A DNA stretch of 64,000 nucleotides from Akkermansiaceae bacterium (lineage in GTDB: Bacteria; Verrucomicrobiota; Verrucomicrobiia; Verrucomicrobiales; Akkermansiaceae), in assembly GCA_023301765.1 (NCBI GenBank), contig JALZUC010000013.1, positions 1 through 64,000 on the forward strand, in the 5' to 3' direction. The notes beneath the pieces were generated by a model. The model ran no database searches, was not told where the DNA came from, and was given only the letters and a program-made list of their open reading frames with translations. Numbering within the stretch: position 1 is the first letter of the stretch; every line of letters begins with the position of its first letter. The translations under genes were made by a program, and so were the position numbers. Below are positions 51,660 through 61,401 of the stretch, one piece after another.

Positions 51660-51678
51660 CCTATGTATTAGACATAGG
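51660..51678. other. Hairpin between nuoN and xapX
   Basis: CCTATGT (51660-51666), loop ATTAG, ACATAGG (51672-51678) form a perfect 7-bp stem ending 2 bp before the xapX ATG. There is no U-tract, so termination is uncertain. It may mask the xapX start region. Confidence 0.45.
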
Positions 51679-51680
51679 TT

Positions 51681-51860
51681 ATGCCGCAAGTTCTCTACAT
51701 CATTCTACTATCTCTGCTCACGGGCTTTATCGTGGGCGTGGTCTTCACAGCACTTAAACTCCCCCTTCCTGCACCTAATGCCATTGCCGGGATCATGGGG
51801 ATTTTAGGGATTTACCTAGGCCATCTTGCCTGGCCATATATTAGCAAACTCTTTGCCTAA
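51681..51860 (+). CDS. xapX: XapX-domain small membrane protein
   Basis: The 59-aa protein starts MPQVLYIILLSLLTGFIVGV and ends with the second helix AIAGIMGILGIYLGHLAWP, joined by a short LKLPLPAPN loop. This Gly-rich two-helix pattern with a Pro-rich turn is that of the XapX domain, known as a small hydrophobic protein found near the xanthosine-utilisation genes of E. coli. It lies between nuoN and a nucleoside-salvage run (deoB, deoD, cdd), which fits a role linked to nucleoside handling. The actual activity is unknown. Confidence 0.8.
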   Translation: MPQVLYIILLSLLTGFIVGVVFTALKLPLPAPNAIAGIMGILGIYLGHLAWPYISKLFA

Positions 51861-51946
51861 AAAACTGCTGTAAATGCTGGCAGTCATAACCATTTCTGAG
51901 GCATTTTCTGAGAGTTCCCTGGTCGTCACAGGATGATCTAAGAATC

Positions 51947-53164
51947 ATGAAAACTCAGCGTATCATTATCCTCGTTCTAGATTCGTTTGGCATTGGCTCT
52001 GCGAAGGATGCGCAAGACTTTGGCGATGAAGGTGCAGATACACTTGGACATATCGCTGAGTATTTTCACAGTAAAGGCCACTCACTTCAGCTACCTAATA
52101 TGTCTGATCTGGGGCTCATGCATGCCTACCAGACCAGCACTGGAAACTACCCAAAGGGGATGACACTCCCCACTGCCCTTAATGGTGCTTACGCCTCTGC
52201 TGGTGAGATATCCTCTGGCAAAGACACGCCTAGCGGCCACTGGGAAATGATGGGGGTCCCTGCTCTATGGGACTGGGGGTATTTCCCTGATCTCCCGGAC
52301 TGCTTTCCACGCGATTTACTCGACCTCATCGCAGAGCGGTCCGGTATCTCAGGCTCACTGGGGAACTGCCACTCATCAGGCACTGAGATTATTAAACGCT
52401 TTGGTGATGAGCACATCCGCACGGGGAAACCAATCTTCTACACCTCTGCGGATAGTGTGTTCCAGATCGCTTGCCACGAAGAGAGCTTCGGCCTCGAGCG
52501 GCTATATGAACTCTGCGAAATTAGTCGTGAGCTGTTAGACGAGTTAGAAATAGGCCGAGTGATTGCCCGCCCCTTCACCGGCGACTGTGCAAACAACTTC
52601 ACACGGACAGGAAATCGTCACGATTACGTAGTGTCACCACCTAAACCCACTGTTTTACAAAAACTCACTAACTCAGGAGGTAAGGTCATAGGTATAGGTA
52701 AAATTGGTGATATCTTTGCCCGCACTGGTATCAGTGAGGAAGTGTGCGCCACTGGTCATCCAGCCCTCTGGACTGAGACACTAGCTGCGATGGACCGGGC
52801 ACCCGAGAGATCCATTGTGATGACTAACTTTGTAGACTTTGACGCCCTCTACGGTCACCGCAGAGATCCACTCGGCTATGGTTCAGCTCTGGAAGATTTC
52901 GATAAAAAGCTCCCTGACATCATAGCCAACATGCAAGATAACGATATGCTCATCCTCACCGCAGATCATGGTAATGACCCTACCTGGAAAGGCACAGACC
53001 ATACCCGTGAGAACGTGCCAGTGCTGATCTATCAAAAAGGTCTAAAACCTAATAATCTAGGACAACGAGAGACCTTTGCCGATATGGCTCAGACGATAGC
53101 CAAGATCTTTGACCTCTCAGCCTTCGAGCATGGATCTCCTTTCACACTTCAATCTTCTAACTAA
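51947..53164 (+). CDS. deoB: Phosphopentomutase
   Basis: It interconverts (deoxy)ribose 1-phosphate and 5-phosphate, linking nucleoside breakdown to central metabolism. The 405-aa alkaline-phosphatase-superfamily protein has metal-binding [19 protein letters not shown] and GADTLGHI, the phosphorylated Thr region [15 protein letters not shown] near residue 90, and [18 protein letters not shown] near residue 343. The length is normal. It starts 86 bp after xapX and ends 18 bp before deoD. Confidence 0.95.
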   Translation: MKTQRIIILVLDSFGIGSAKDAQDFGDEGADTLGHIAEYFHSKGHSLQLPNMSDLGLMHAYQTSTGNYPKGMTLPTALNGAYASAGEISSGKDTPSGHWEMMGVPALWDWGYFPDLPDCFPRDLLDLIAERSGISGSLGNCHSSGTEIIKRFGDEHIRTGKPIFYTSADSVFQIACHEESFGLERLYELCEISRELLDELEIGRVIARPFTGDCANNFTRTGNRHDYVVSPPKPTVLQKLTNSGGKVIGIGKIGDIFARTGISEEVCATGHPALWTETLAAMDRAPERSIVMTNFVDFDALYGHRRDPLGYGSALEDFDKKLPDIIANMQDNDMLILTADHGNDPTWKGTDHTRENVPVLIYQKGLKPNNLGQRETFADMAQTIAKIFDLSAFEHGSPFTLQSSN

Positions 53165-53182
53165 CTACTTCAAACTGATATC

Positions 53183-53911
53183 ATGACCCCGCACATCGAA
53201 GCCAAAGCAGGTGAATTTGCATCCACCTGCCTCCTCCCTGGCGACCCCCTACGCGCCCAGTACATTGCAGAAACATTTCTTACGGACGTCAAAACCGTTA
53301 ACACCGTCCGGAATATGCTAGCATTCACTGGTCAGTATAAAGGCACGCCAGTTTCTGTTATGGGCAGCGGTATGGGGATACCCTCTATCTCTATCTATGC
53401 CAAGGAACTCATCACAGAATACGGCGTGCAGAACTTAATTCGTGTAGGCAGCTGTGGAGCTGTCAGCCCTGAGGTAAAAGTGCGAGACATCTTGATAGGT
53501 CTCGGCGCCTGCACGGACTCCGCTGTAAATCGGCAGCGTTTCCAAGGGCATGACTACGCAGCCGTTGCTAGCTGGCCGCTATTGAAGGCACTTAATGATG
53601 CCGCTACTACATTAGATATCCCTGTCACCAACGGTAACATGTTTTCCGCTGACCTCTTCTACACTCCTAATTCTTCAATGTTCGATACCATGGAGAAGAT
53701 GAACATTCTTGGCGTAGAGATGGAAGCCGCTGGTCTCTACGGCATCGCCACTGAGTATGGAGCTAATGCTGCGGCTATCTGCACAGTCTCTGACCACATC
53801 CGCACTGGTGAGGCCACCACTTCTGCGGAACGGCAATCTAGCTTTGGGGAAATGATGAAAATTGCTCTCGAAGCTGTAAAGCTCCTGCCTGCACCTGTAA
53901 ATATCACCTAA
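53183..53911 (+). CDS. deoD: Purine-nucleoside phosphorylase (DeoD type)
   Basis: It phosphorolyses purine (deoxy)nucleosides to the free base and pentose 1-phosphate, the substrate of DeoB. The 242-aa protein has the hexameric DeoD-type hallmarks [34 protein letters not shown] and [29 protein letters not shown] and [11 protein letters not shown] are near the end. One base separates its stop from the cdd start, so the two are translationally coupled. Confidence 0.96.
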   Translation: MTPHIEAKAGEFASTCLLPGDPLRAQYIAETFLTDVKTVNTVRNMLAFTGQYKGTPVSVMGSGMGIPSISIYAKELITEYGVQNLIRVGSCGAVSPEVKVRDILIGLGACTDSAVNRQRFQGHDYAAVASWPLLKALNDAATTLDIPVTNGNMFSADLFYTPNSSMFDTMEKMNILGVEMEAAGLYGIATEYGANAAAICTVSDHIRTGEATTSAERQSSFGEMMKIALEAVKLLPAPVNIT

Positions 53912-53912
53912 T

Positions 53913-54302
53913 ATGAACGCACAGGAACTACTCCAGCTAGCCTCAGAGGCGAGAAATTACGCCTACGCCCCATACTCTAACTTTCAGGTAGGGGCTGCTC
54001 TATTAGGAGCAGGCGGCGAGGTCTTTACCGGGTGTAATGTAGAAAACGCCTCCTACGGCCTAGCGGTCTGTGCTGAGCGCACAGCCGTATTTAAGGCTGT
54101 TTCTGAAGGAGTTAGAACCTTCTCAGCGATAGCCATCTCTTTACCCGGCGGAGGTTCCCCCTGTGGAGCATGCCGTCAAGTTCTCTATGAATTTAACCCT
54201 GACTTAAAAATTTACCTCGGAGATGAACACGGAGTTCTCATGCGGGAGGTTTCGCTAAATAAACTACTCCCAGATGCCTTTGGCCCCGATAGCCTCGGTT
54301 AG
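53913..54302 (+). CDS. cdd: Cytidine deaminase
   Basis: It deaminates cytidine and deoxycytidine to uridine forms. The 129-aa tetrameric-type enzyme has substrate residues in YAYAPYSNFQVGAALLG and NVENASYGLAVCAERTAV with the catalytic Glu and first zinc Cys. The second zinc motif is SPCGACRQVLYEF (PCxxC). It ends the xapX-deoB-deoD-cdd run, which forms a compact nucleoside-salvage unit. Confidence 0.96.
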   Translation: MNAQELLQLASEARNYAYAPYSNFQVGAALLGAGGEVFTGCNVENASYGLAVCAERTAVFKAVSEGVRTFSAIAISLPGGGSPCGACRQVLYEFNPDLKIYLGDEHGVLMREVSLNKLLPDAFGPDSLG

Positions 54303-54488
54303 AAATAATTCTCTTTTTTACAAAAATCTATCAATCCACTAAAATACATTTCCAAACAAAGAAATCACCCCGAATTTTCATTTACTTCCTTAAGAACTCA
54401 TTGAGCTATCATTAGTAAAACTTAGTGCTGAATTCCCTTTCACATAGAGCCAATTTCGCCTATCTCCGTGCAGCGATTTATTTGATTT

Positions 54489-55241
54489 ATGCGCGTATTT
54501 TCCATACTTTTCCGAAAGGAATTCAAAAACTACTTCCTCACCCCCTTTGGCTGGGTGATTTTAGCACTTGTCGTGCTAATGCAGGGACTCTCAACCTCAG
54601 GTGCTATGGAGCAGATGAAGGACGGACCGATGATTGATAATTTCCTTCTAGTTTCCCTCAGAGCTCCTCATTTCTGGTTTTACTTCCTCTTTATTTTCCC
54701 ACTACTCACCATGCGCCTCTTTGCAGAAGAGTCTAAGACGGGAACTCTGGAAACACTCCTCACCGCACCTGTAACAACTGCTCAGGTAGTATTCTCAAAG
54801 TACTTTGCCGCCTTCACCTTCTACGCATTACTTTGGTTACCTATCCTAATCCAACTGAAGATTTTCTCTTGGGTCACAGGCACACCCGCCCCTGTGGAAA
54901 TAGGTCATATGCTAGGAGCTTACGCCATTTTGCTACTCATGGGCTCCTTCTTCATCGCCATCGGATGTCTCGCCTCCACTCTTACTAATAGCCAGATCGT
55001 AGCTGGTATCGTTACTATTGCAGCCTTAGTCATCCTCGTGTTCCTAGGCTTTGTCCCCTACTATGTAGGTGAAGGCTTCCGCGCCGCACCTGTATTTCAG
55101 TATGTATCAGTGCAGGATCACTTAACAAACTTTGCTAAGGGACTCATCGATACTCGACCTATCGCTTACTACCTCAGTATGGCGGCTCTATTTCTCTTTT
55201 TGACCCACATCACTTTAGACTTCCGTCGCTGGAAATCTTAA
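54489..55241 (+). CDS. GldF-like ABC-2 permease
   Basis: The 250-aa membrane permease starts RVFSILFRKEFKNYFLTPFG, the GldF/ABC-2 type N-terminus. About six helices follow, with AEESKTGTLETLLTAPVT, the conserved cytosolic loop, near residue 80. It lies 51 bp before a GldG-like gene. In other bacteria these accompany an ATP-binding partner, which is absent on both sides here. GldF/GldG are known in Bacteroidetes gliding, but the same arrangement occurs widely without gliding, so motility is not implied. Confidence 0.87.
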   Translation: MRVFSILFRKEFKNYFLTPFGWVILALVVLMQGLSTSGAMEQMKDGPMIDNFLLVSLRAPHFWFYFLFIFPLLTMRLFAEESKTGTLETLLTAPVTTAQVVFSKYFAAFTFYALLWLPILIQLKIFSWVTGTPAPVEIGHMLGAYAILLLMGSFFIAIGCLASTLTNSQIVAGIVTIAALVILVFLGFVPYYVGEGFRAAPVFQYVSVQDHLTNFAKGLIDTRPIAYYLSMAALFLFLTHITLDFRRWKS

Positions 55242-55292
55242 ATGCGTAGCCCAGACAATTTATTTTTTTCAATCTTCCTTCTCCCTTAAAGT

Positions 55293-56885
55293 ATGCCGGA
55301 CACACCATCCACAGATAGTAGCACTCCTTCGCAGCGCCCTGTTCGCCGCCTAGGGCGCTCGATATTAGTGACGCTGCAAGTAGTTTCTTTTTTCATAGCA
55401 ATCATTGCTCTAAACTACCTTAGCTGCGCCAAGCATACGCGTCTGGACCTCACCGAGCGTCATGATTTCACACTCTCTGATCTTACTACCAAAATCCTAT
55501 TAGGAGAATCTGTGCAGCAGCGTAAGGCCCCCATTCGCATCATTGCCGTAATCCGTAGAGGATCACCTCATTACTCGCGCATGAGAAATCTATTAGATGA
55601 ATACAGTCGTTTAGGAAATGATGCCGTAGAACTAGAGTTTGTAGACCCTGCGCGCCAGACAGACCGCACTCTTGAAATAGCCAACATTTACAATAAACCA
55701 TACGTGGAGGATATGATCATCGTAGATGCTCGCATCCCAAAAGATGAAAACACTAAAGCAGATGGCAGCCCAGTAACGACCGCAGTTCCAGAATCATCAG
55801 CAAAGCTTGAAGCTCAGAAACAACAACTCTCGACACACGTCCGCTCAGTTATAGTAAAACAACTCTATCTCGAAGACGTGGATCAATTTGATACCCGCTT
55901 TATCGCTGCATGGCAGGATGAAGACGTGATTACATCATCTCTTATTGGATCTATTGAAGGACAACCTAGAAAGATCTACTTTGCTGCTGATAAAGGTAAC
56001 CTCGATGCTGTCGACGGTAGGCCTGCCTGGCACGTCCTCTTTAATATGCTCTCGCAGCATAATATAAACCTCGTTCCCATACGCCTCTCTGATATTCAGA
56101 GTATCCCTGATGACGCTGAAGGCTTTGCCCTCATCGCACCACAGTATGACCTAGAAGACCGCGAGATTCAGATACTTAGTGAGTATTGGGATAGACCCAA
56201 ATCATCAGTGCTCCTTACCCTAGACCCCACGGTAAAACTCAATAAACTCCGTATTTTCCTCCGCAACTTCGGTATCAACCCCCGAAACGACCGTATTATC
56301 AGCAAAAAAGGCGGTACCATACAGTCCTCAGTCAGCACTCTCTTCGTCCGTGGTTCTGAGATCAATAAAGACCTGGGAGGTAAGTCAACTATCTTTGATG
56401 GCTCATCCAGTAGCCTGGAAGTCAGAGAAAATGATGATCAGCTAATGAACAAGCGAATCATACCCATAGCACTCATCCGTGCATCTGATGGCAGCTGGGG
56501 GGAAACTCGGCAGAATCTAGAAAACCCTGCCTTTAACCCAGAGGAAGACAATGCCGCACCACTCTATATTGCCGCAGCTGTTCTCAGAGGTAGAGCTACA
56601 TCTGATGAAACTGCAGCACTGGTCTCAAAAATGGTAGTCATTGGAAATACAGACTTTTTATCGCAAAAGAACCTGCGCCCTGAACAAGCCGACTTTGTAA
56701 AATCCAGTGTGAACTGGATGATTGGCAGAGAAGAGCTCATAGGAATCGGCCCGCGTAAATTACACCGTCACAAGATGACCTTACTTGACTCTCATCACTC
56801 ATTTATCAACAAAATCATCCTTATTTTTCTACCTGCCTCACTTATTCTAACATCTTTAATTGTTTGGAATGTAAGGCGAGCTTAA
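55293..56885 (+). CDS. GldG-like ABC-transporter auxiliary protein
   Basis: The 530-aa protein has one N-terminal TM helix (VTLQVVSFFIAIIALNYLS, about 29-47), a large periplasmic domain and a C-terminal TM helix (about 505-525, IILIFLPASLILTSLIVW). The domain includes TRLDLTERHDFTLSDLT and GNDAVELEFVDPARQ, the ABC-transporter-auxiliary (GldG-type) hallmarks, then QPRKIYFAADKG. It sits between the permease and the DUF4340 gene (9 bp downstream), matching the usual permease-GldG-DUF4340 order. Confidence 0.85.
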   Translation: MPDTPSTDSSTPSQRPVRRLGRSILVTLQVVSFFIAIIALNYLSCAKHTRLDLTERHDFTLSDLTTKILLGESVQQRKAPIRIIAVIRRGSPHYSRMRNLLDEYSRLGNDAVELEFVDPARQTDRTLEIANIYNKPYVEDMIIVDARIPKDENTKADGSPVTTAVPESSAKLEAQKQQLSTHVRSVIVKQLYLEDVDQFDTRFIAAWQDEDVITSSLIGSIEGQPRKIYFAADKGNLDAVDGRPAWHVLFNMLSQHNINLVPIRLSDIQSIPDDAEGFALIAPQYDLEDREIQILSEYWDRPKSSVLLTLDPTVKLNKLRIFLRNFGINPRNDRIISKKGGTIQSSVSTLFVRGSEINKDLGGKSTIFDGSSSSLEVRENDDQLMNKRIIPIALIRASDGSWGETRQNLENPAFNPEEDNAAPLYIAAAVLRGRATSDETAALVSKMVVIGNTDFLSQKNLRPEQADFVKSSVNWMIGREELIGIGPRKLHRHKMTLLDSHHSFINKIILIFLPASLILTSLIVWNVRRA

Positions 56886-56894
56886 GCCCTGACG

Positions 56895-58814
56895 ATGCGT
56901 TATCTCCCTACTATACTACTGGTTCTACTAGCCACCATCCTTGGTGCTCTAGCGCTGATCCATACCAGCGGAAAATACCATACCTCTATCTTTGGCGTCC
57001 CTGCCACTGAACCAGGGGAGCTACTCTTCCAGGCCGAAGAGCTAGATAAAGTAAAAGTTATTACCATTACAAATAGTGCTGGTGATAAAGTCACCTTTAA
57101 ACAACAAGGCCACATCTGGGTGAGCACTACCCCATGGCAAGACCGTGCAGACCCTCTCTACATCCGTGCTCTATTTCAGTTTACCACCAACCTAAGGGTA
57201 CAGGAAGTAATACCACGTGCCGGGCTTGACCTCAAAGAATTCGGCCTACGTGCTGGGCATACCCGGATCACCATGGAAGATGCTAAGGGCGAAACCCTCA
57301 GTGACTACCTGATAGGCCGCCCTGCAGCATGGCAAATACCTGTAAAAGACTCCAAAGACACTCACCCAACCAACTACATCCGCCTAGCTTCCCGTGACCT
57401 TAAGCACAATGTCTACCTCTGCTCCGTTAATTCAGGCACACTAATCCAACCACTATTTGCCCAGAAATTTGCCCGCTTCCGTGATCATCACCCTTTCCAC
57501 TTTAGCCCCGCTTACCTGGATAAAGTTAGTATCCAAAGCCCAGAAGGAGAAGTTGTCCTCTCACGCCCAAATCTTAATTCCGGATGGAAAATCACCAAGC
57601 CGCTGGAACTCAAAATTGATCCTGAAGCACTTAGTGAGCTATTTGTAAATATTGCGCGCCTCACCGCTATCAAGGCAGAAGACCGTGCCAGTGTAACCCT
57701 CCCCACGGCTGGGGATACATCAAATCAAGCTAGAGAAATCAAGATGCACTTCGCAGGTGCAGAAGATGATATTACTCTGACAGTCTACCCCCCAACTACA
57801 GAAGAAGATAAAACTGTGCTCGCTACAGTCAGTGACAGGCAAGACACAGTCTTTCACCTTCCCCTAGCACAAGCTATCCCCGGCACTGCATCGCTCGCTC
57901 AGCTAGAGACTGGAGTAAACGATCTGCGTTCCAAGACTATGACCTACCTCAATGGTCCGCAGCTAAAAACTATCGTTATCAGGCCATTAGGCAGACCAGA
58001 CATTCTACTCACGAGAACTAATAAAACTTTATGGCAAGTACTACGAAAGTCAGGCTATGAAGCAGCAAATGATGATACCATCATTGACCTCATGACAGCG
58101 GTTACACGTGATAAAGTAGCCAAATTTGTCACAGACGCGGCTACAGACCTTAGCCCCTACGGACTCGATAGACCATTACTCCAAATTGGCTTTATCAGCT
58201 TTAACGGTGAAGCCATGCGCATAGCTATCAGCCGCACCACACAAAATGAAAATATCTACGCACACATCGTAGGTAAGCCAAACATCTGGCAGCTTAATAA
58301 CGAAACTATTGGTAAAATTGCCACCAATCCATGGCAGTGGCGTACCGAGCACGTATGGCATATCCCCAAGGTAGATGTTGCTAAAATTGACATAGAACGA
58401 CAGGATAAAAAAAACATACAGCTTACGTGTAATTATTTCACCGATCAATGGACTGCACATAAAGGTGAAGTAGAAGCCACAGCTCAGCTTAATCCTAACC
58501 GAGCCAAGAATCTTTTAAATAACCTCGAAGCACTACAAACTAGCAAGTGGCTAGGGCCAATCAACGAACAAGCACAACGGGCACTCAAAACACCAAATAC
58601 AACCGTTCGTATTCACCTCAAGCAAGTCGCAGATGACGGCACCGACCTTCCCCCCGTTATCAAAACTCTCAAGATCGCGCATACACCGCGTAATCTAATC
58701 TATTTTGCAAAAATCGATACCTACCCAGTAAGCCCTGAAAACGCAGATGAAAATAGCTTTTTCCTCCTGCGCCCCGCTGATGTCCAGAAACTCTACGTGC
58801 AATTATTTGAGTAG
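56895..58814 (+). CDS. DUF4340-domain protein of the Gld-like system
   Basis: The 639-aa protein has an N-terminal TM helix (about 4-24) and repeated beta-rich DUF4340-like units, seen from segments such as DKVKVITITNSAGDKVTFKQ (about 53-72) and later VDVAKIDIERQDKKNIQL. The Trp-rich WVSTTPWQDRADPLYIRALF is characteristic. DUF4340 proteins regularly accompany GldF/GldG-like genes, possibly as a periplasmic or membrane accessory. It ends 18 bp before sufS. Confidence 0.85.
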   Translation: MRYLPTILLVLLATILGALALIHTSGKYHTSIFGVPATEPGELLFQAEELDKVKVITITNSAGDKVTFKQQGHIWVSTTPWQDRADPLYIRALFQFTTNLRVQEVIPRAGLDLKEFGLRAGHTRITMEDAKGETLSDYLIGRPAAWQIPVKDSKDTHPTNYIRLASRDLKHNVYLCSVNSGTLIQPLFAQKFARFRDHHPFHFSPAYLDKVSIQSPEGEVVLSRPNLNSGWKITKPLELKIDPEALSELFVNIARLTAIKAEDRASVTLPTAGDTSNQAREIKMHFAGAEDDITLTVYPPTTEEDKTVLATVSDRQDTVFHLPLAQAIPGTASLAQLETGVNDLRSKTMTYLNGPQLKTIVIRPLGRPDILLTRTNKTLWQVLRKSGYEAANDDTIIDLMTAVTRDKVAKFVTDAATDLSPYGLDRPLLQIGFISFNGEAMRIAISRTTQNENIYAHIVGKPNIWQLNNETIGKIATNPWQWRTEHVWHIPKVDVAKIDIERQDKKNIQLTCNYFTDQWTAHKGEVEATAQLNPNRAKNLLNNLEALQTSKWLGPINEQAQRALKTPNTTVRIHLKQVADDGTDLPPVIKTLKIAHTPRNLIYFAKIDTYPVSPENADENSFFLLRPADVQKLYVQLFE

Positions 58815-58832
58815 CCACTACATTATTACACC

Positions 58833-60059
58833 ATGTCCACCTTTGACCCTCAGAGTATCCGCGTAGACTTTCCCATTCTTGCTCAAAAGATCAATGGTAA
58901 ACCACTCGTCTATCTAGATAATGCCGCTACCAGTCAGACACCACAGCAAGTCGTCGATGCCAGTGTAAGCTACTATTCTAACATCAACTCTAACATCCAC
59001 CGCGGAGCCCATAAGCTGGCGCGGGAAGCCACCCTCGCTCACGAACGCGCGCGTGGCACTATTGCACAGCATCTTAATGCTAAACATGAGCATGAGATAA
59101 TCTTCACCTCAGGCACCACGGACGGTATTAACCTTGTTGCTAACACCCTAAGCCTCTCTGGTAAAATATCTACTGGAGACTCAATCATCATTTCCGGTCT
59201 AGAGCACCACTCTAATATCGTGCCCTGGCAAATGCTCTGCGAGCGCACTGGAGCAGCACTCAAAGTGATCCCTGTGTTAGATAATGGCACACTAGACATC
59301 GAGGCGTTTCACAACTTACTCGATGACCAAGTTAAAGTAGTGGCTGTAAGTCACATCTCTAATGCCCTAGGCACCATCAACCCTGTGGATACTATTATCA
59401 CAGCCGCTAAAAAACACGGTGCACTAGTCCTACTAGATGGAGCACAAGCCACCCCTCACCTGAAAGTCGATGTCCAAGCACTAGACTGCGATTTTTACGT
59501 CTTCTCTGGTCACAAGGTCTACGGCCCCACAGGCATAGGTATCCTCTATGGAAAAGAAGATATCCTCACAGAACTTCCACCATGGCGTGGTGGTGGTGAG
59601 ATGATTAAAGAAGTCTCTTTTGAGCACACCACCTACAATGACCTCCCCTTTAAATACGAAGCTGGCACACCAGACATCGAAGGTGGTATCGCACTGGCTG
59701 CGGCTATCGACTACATGAACGCCATTGGCCTTGATAACATCGCCAATCACGAACGAGCCCTACAAGAACGAGCTACCAGAGCACTCCTAGAAATCGATGG
59801 TATCCGCCTCTTTGGCACAGCCCCTCAGAAAGCCGCTGTTGTCTCCTTCCTCATCGGAGACATTCATCACTATGATCTCGGCACGCTGATGGACCAGATG
59901 GGCGTAGCGCTCCGTACAGGCCATCACTGCTGCCAGCCACTTATGGCTCGTTTTAATATCACCGGCACTGTACGTGCCTCCTTTGCCGCATACAATACAG
60001 AGGAAGAAGTGGACACATTTATTACAGCTTTAAAAAAAGCCGTTATGATGTTAAGCTAA
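58833..60059 (+). CDS. sufS: Cysteine desulfurase (SufS type)
   Basis: This PLP enzyme moves sulfur from cysteine to a persulfide for Fe-S cluster assembly. The 408-aa protein has NIHRGAHKLAREAT, the PLP-lysine motif FSGHKVYGPTGIGILYG (near residue 226) and the active-site Cys in ALRTGHHCCQPLM (near residue 366). Group II/SufS features are clear. No sufBCDE genes lie nearby. The Fe-S rich complex I makes this enzyme needed, but no link is shown. Confidence 0.93.
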   Translation: MSTFDPQSIRVDFPILAQKINGKPLVYLDNAATSQTPQQVVDASVSYYSNINSNIHRGAHKLAREATLAHERARGTIAQHLNAKHEHEIIFTSGTTDGINLVANTLSLSGKISTGDSIIISGLEHHSNIVPWQMLCERTGAALKVIPVLDNGTLDIEAFHNLLDDQVKVVAVSHISNALGTINPVDTIITAAKKHGALVLLDGAQATPHLKVDVQALDCDFYVFSGHKVYGPTGIGILYGKEDILTELPPWRGGGEMIKEVSFEHTTYNDLPFKYEAGTPDIEGGIALAAAIDYMNAIGLDNIANHERALQERATRALLEIDGIRLFGTAPQKAAVVSFLIGDIHHYDLGTLMDQMGVALRTGHHCCQPLMARFNITGTVRASFAAYNTEEEVDTFITALKKAVMMLS

Positions 60060-60089
60060 CTTTCACTTATCTCACATAACATTCTAGCT

Positions 60090-60479
60090 ATGAAACACCT
60101 CCCTAATATTGCAGGAATCCTCCTCGGACTTGCCTTTCTTGCCTTTGGTATAAACCATTTCTATCCTTTTTTACCAAAACCCTCAGGAGGTGATGTAGGC
60201 CCACACACGGCCAACTTCTTCATAGCTATGAAAAAAAGTGGCTATCTCGACTTTATCAAAATTTGTGAAATTATAGGAGGTCTACTTATCCTGATTCCAA
60301 AAACTAGAAACTTTGGCCTACTATTACTAGGCCCTATTGTCATCAATATCATTGCCATCAATATCATTATCAAAGGGCACGGAGCAGTCTTTGCCCCTCC
60401 AGTGATCATTATATCAGTAATCTCCGCATACCTCTTGTGGGCAGCGCGTAAAAAATTCCTAAACCTCGCTGAATGCTGA
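60090..60479 (+). CDS. DoxX-like membrane protein
   Basis: The 129-aa protein has four hydrophobic helices: GILLGLAFLAFGINHFYPFL at the start, then FIKICEIIGGLLILIP, then LLLLGPIVINIIAINIIIKG, and then VIIISVISAYLLWAAR. This pattern with a conserved early Asn-His and a short lysine-rich tail suits the DoxX/DoxD-like superfamily. Its role is unknown. A 7-bp hairpin overlaps its stop codon at 60475-60495. Confidence 0.75.
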   Translation: MKHLPNIAGILLGLAFLAFGINHFYPFLPKPSGGDVGPHTANFFIAMKKSGYLDFIKICEIIGGLLILIPKTRNFGLLLLGPIVINIIAINIIIKGHGAVFAPPVIIISVISAYLLWAARKKFLNLAEC

Positions 60480-60495
60480 GGTTAATCGCCTCAGC
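60475..60495. terminator. Hairpin at end of DoxX-like gene
   Basis: GCTGAGG (60475-60481), a 7-nt loop and CCTCAGC (60489-60495) form a perfect 7-bp stem overlapping the gene's TGA. There is no T-tract. A separate CTGTGA-GT-TCACAG dyad follows at 60505-60518. Confidence 0.35.
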
Positions 60496-61401
60496 GACCA
60501 AATCCTGTGAGTTCACAGTGATGCGGCTTTTCATGGTAAATATATTCACAAATTACCTATGCTATAGTTTAAGGATTAACACCATACCTATGGTCTCCTC
60601 TCTGAATAACCCCATTAAGCCCCCGCTTAATTAACACAGGGAGGTATAGATGGTTAGAATCTAAAGAGCTGATCCAGTGCTAAATCACAGGACTATTTAC
60701 TATTCGGCTAGCAATTCAAAACCTTCTGTATCTTGCTCAGTAGGAGCGGCAGGAGCATTAGCTACGGGCGTAGAGCTTCAGTAGTTTAAAGAAGCTTCCA
60801 TATAGATTGGGCTCACCTGCATAAGAGATTCTATTGCCGATATTTCCTGACCATAATACCCCCATGGCAGTACGACGTCTAACCATGTCATTGTTATATT
60901 TCACATATTTCATATTCCTAATTTGTCCTCCCCCAGTGCTGAAATATATAACCGGTGATATTAGAATTTAAAAACCTCCTCTATAGCATCAAGTGTAGCT
61001 ATGACACCCTGCTAAAAGACCACCTACACCCGCTCTTATTATTACAATATAACTCTATAGATCACCCGTAAAACTCCCCACTACACCTCTACTTTTAATA
61101 AATCAGAGAAGGCTTTCTGCACTTATCACCCCTGCTTACCAGGCATAATATATATCCCAATACGTTAAATTATGACCCGTTGTCATTATAGCTAATGAAA
61201 GGTAACACATAAAGCGTTGCGATATATCGGAGTCTTTTGAACATAAGCTCCAATGGCTAAGGTATGGGGGGGTACGATTCAACAAACCACATAGGCACAT
61301 TTCTCTCTAGCTATATGCTACTTTACTAAAAAATTATATTTTGTGTATTTTATCCAGTATTATCATAAATCTACCCTTCTGAATAAGTATACTCCCCCCT
61401 C
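60480..61401. other. 922-bp gene-poor gap
   Basis: No intact gene longer than about 70 codons was found on either strand. On the minus strand one piece (60700-61014) looks like remnants of a coding sequence and is listed separately. The rest is AT-rich with scattered short inverted repeats. Signatures of tRNA, rnpB, tmRNA or 6S RNA were looked for by eye and not seen. Confidence 0.6.
60700..61014 (-). pseudogene. Decayed coding remnant on the minus strand
   Basis: Minus-strand frames in this stretch look coding but are broken. One open frame (60967-60758) reads ISPVIYFSTGGGQIRNM, then GVLWSGNIGNRISYAGE and later GSFFKLLKLYARS before a stop. A second frame continues directly with STPVANAPAAPTEQDTEGF ending at a stop near 60700, as if a one-base indel split one gene. 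Upstream, GVIATLDAIEEVFKF is a further frame with protein-like residues. The amino-acid mix looks like real protein, but I cannot name the family. Coincidental frames remain possible. Confidence 0.3.

Noticed and set aside
54303-54488. Hidden ABC ATPase gene before the GldF-like permease
   Set aside because: The 186-bp gap has no open frame long enough and no Walker motif.
55241-55293. Gliding motility machinery
   Set aside because: Only GldF/GldG-like proteins occur. No gldK, gldL, gldM, gldN or T9SS genes are present, and these two are widespread in non-gliders.
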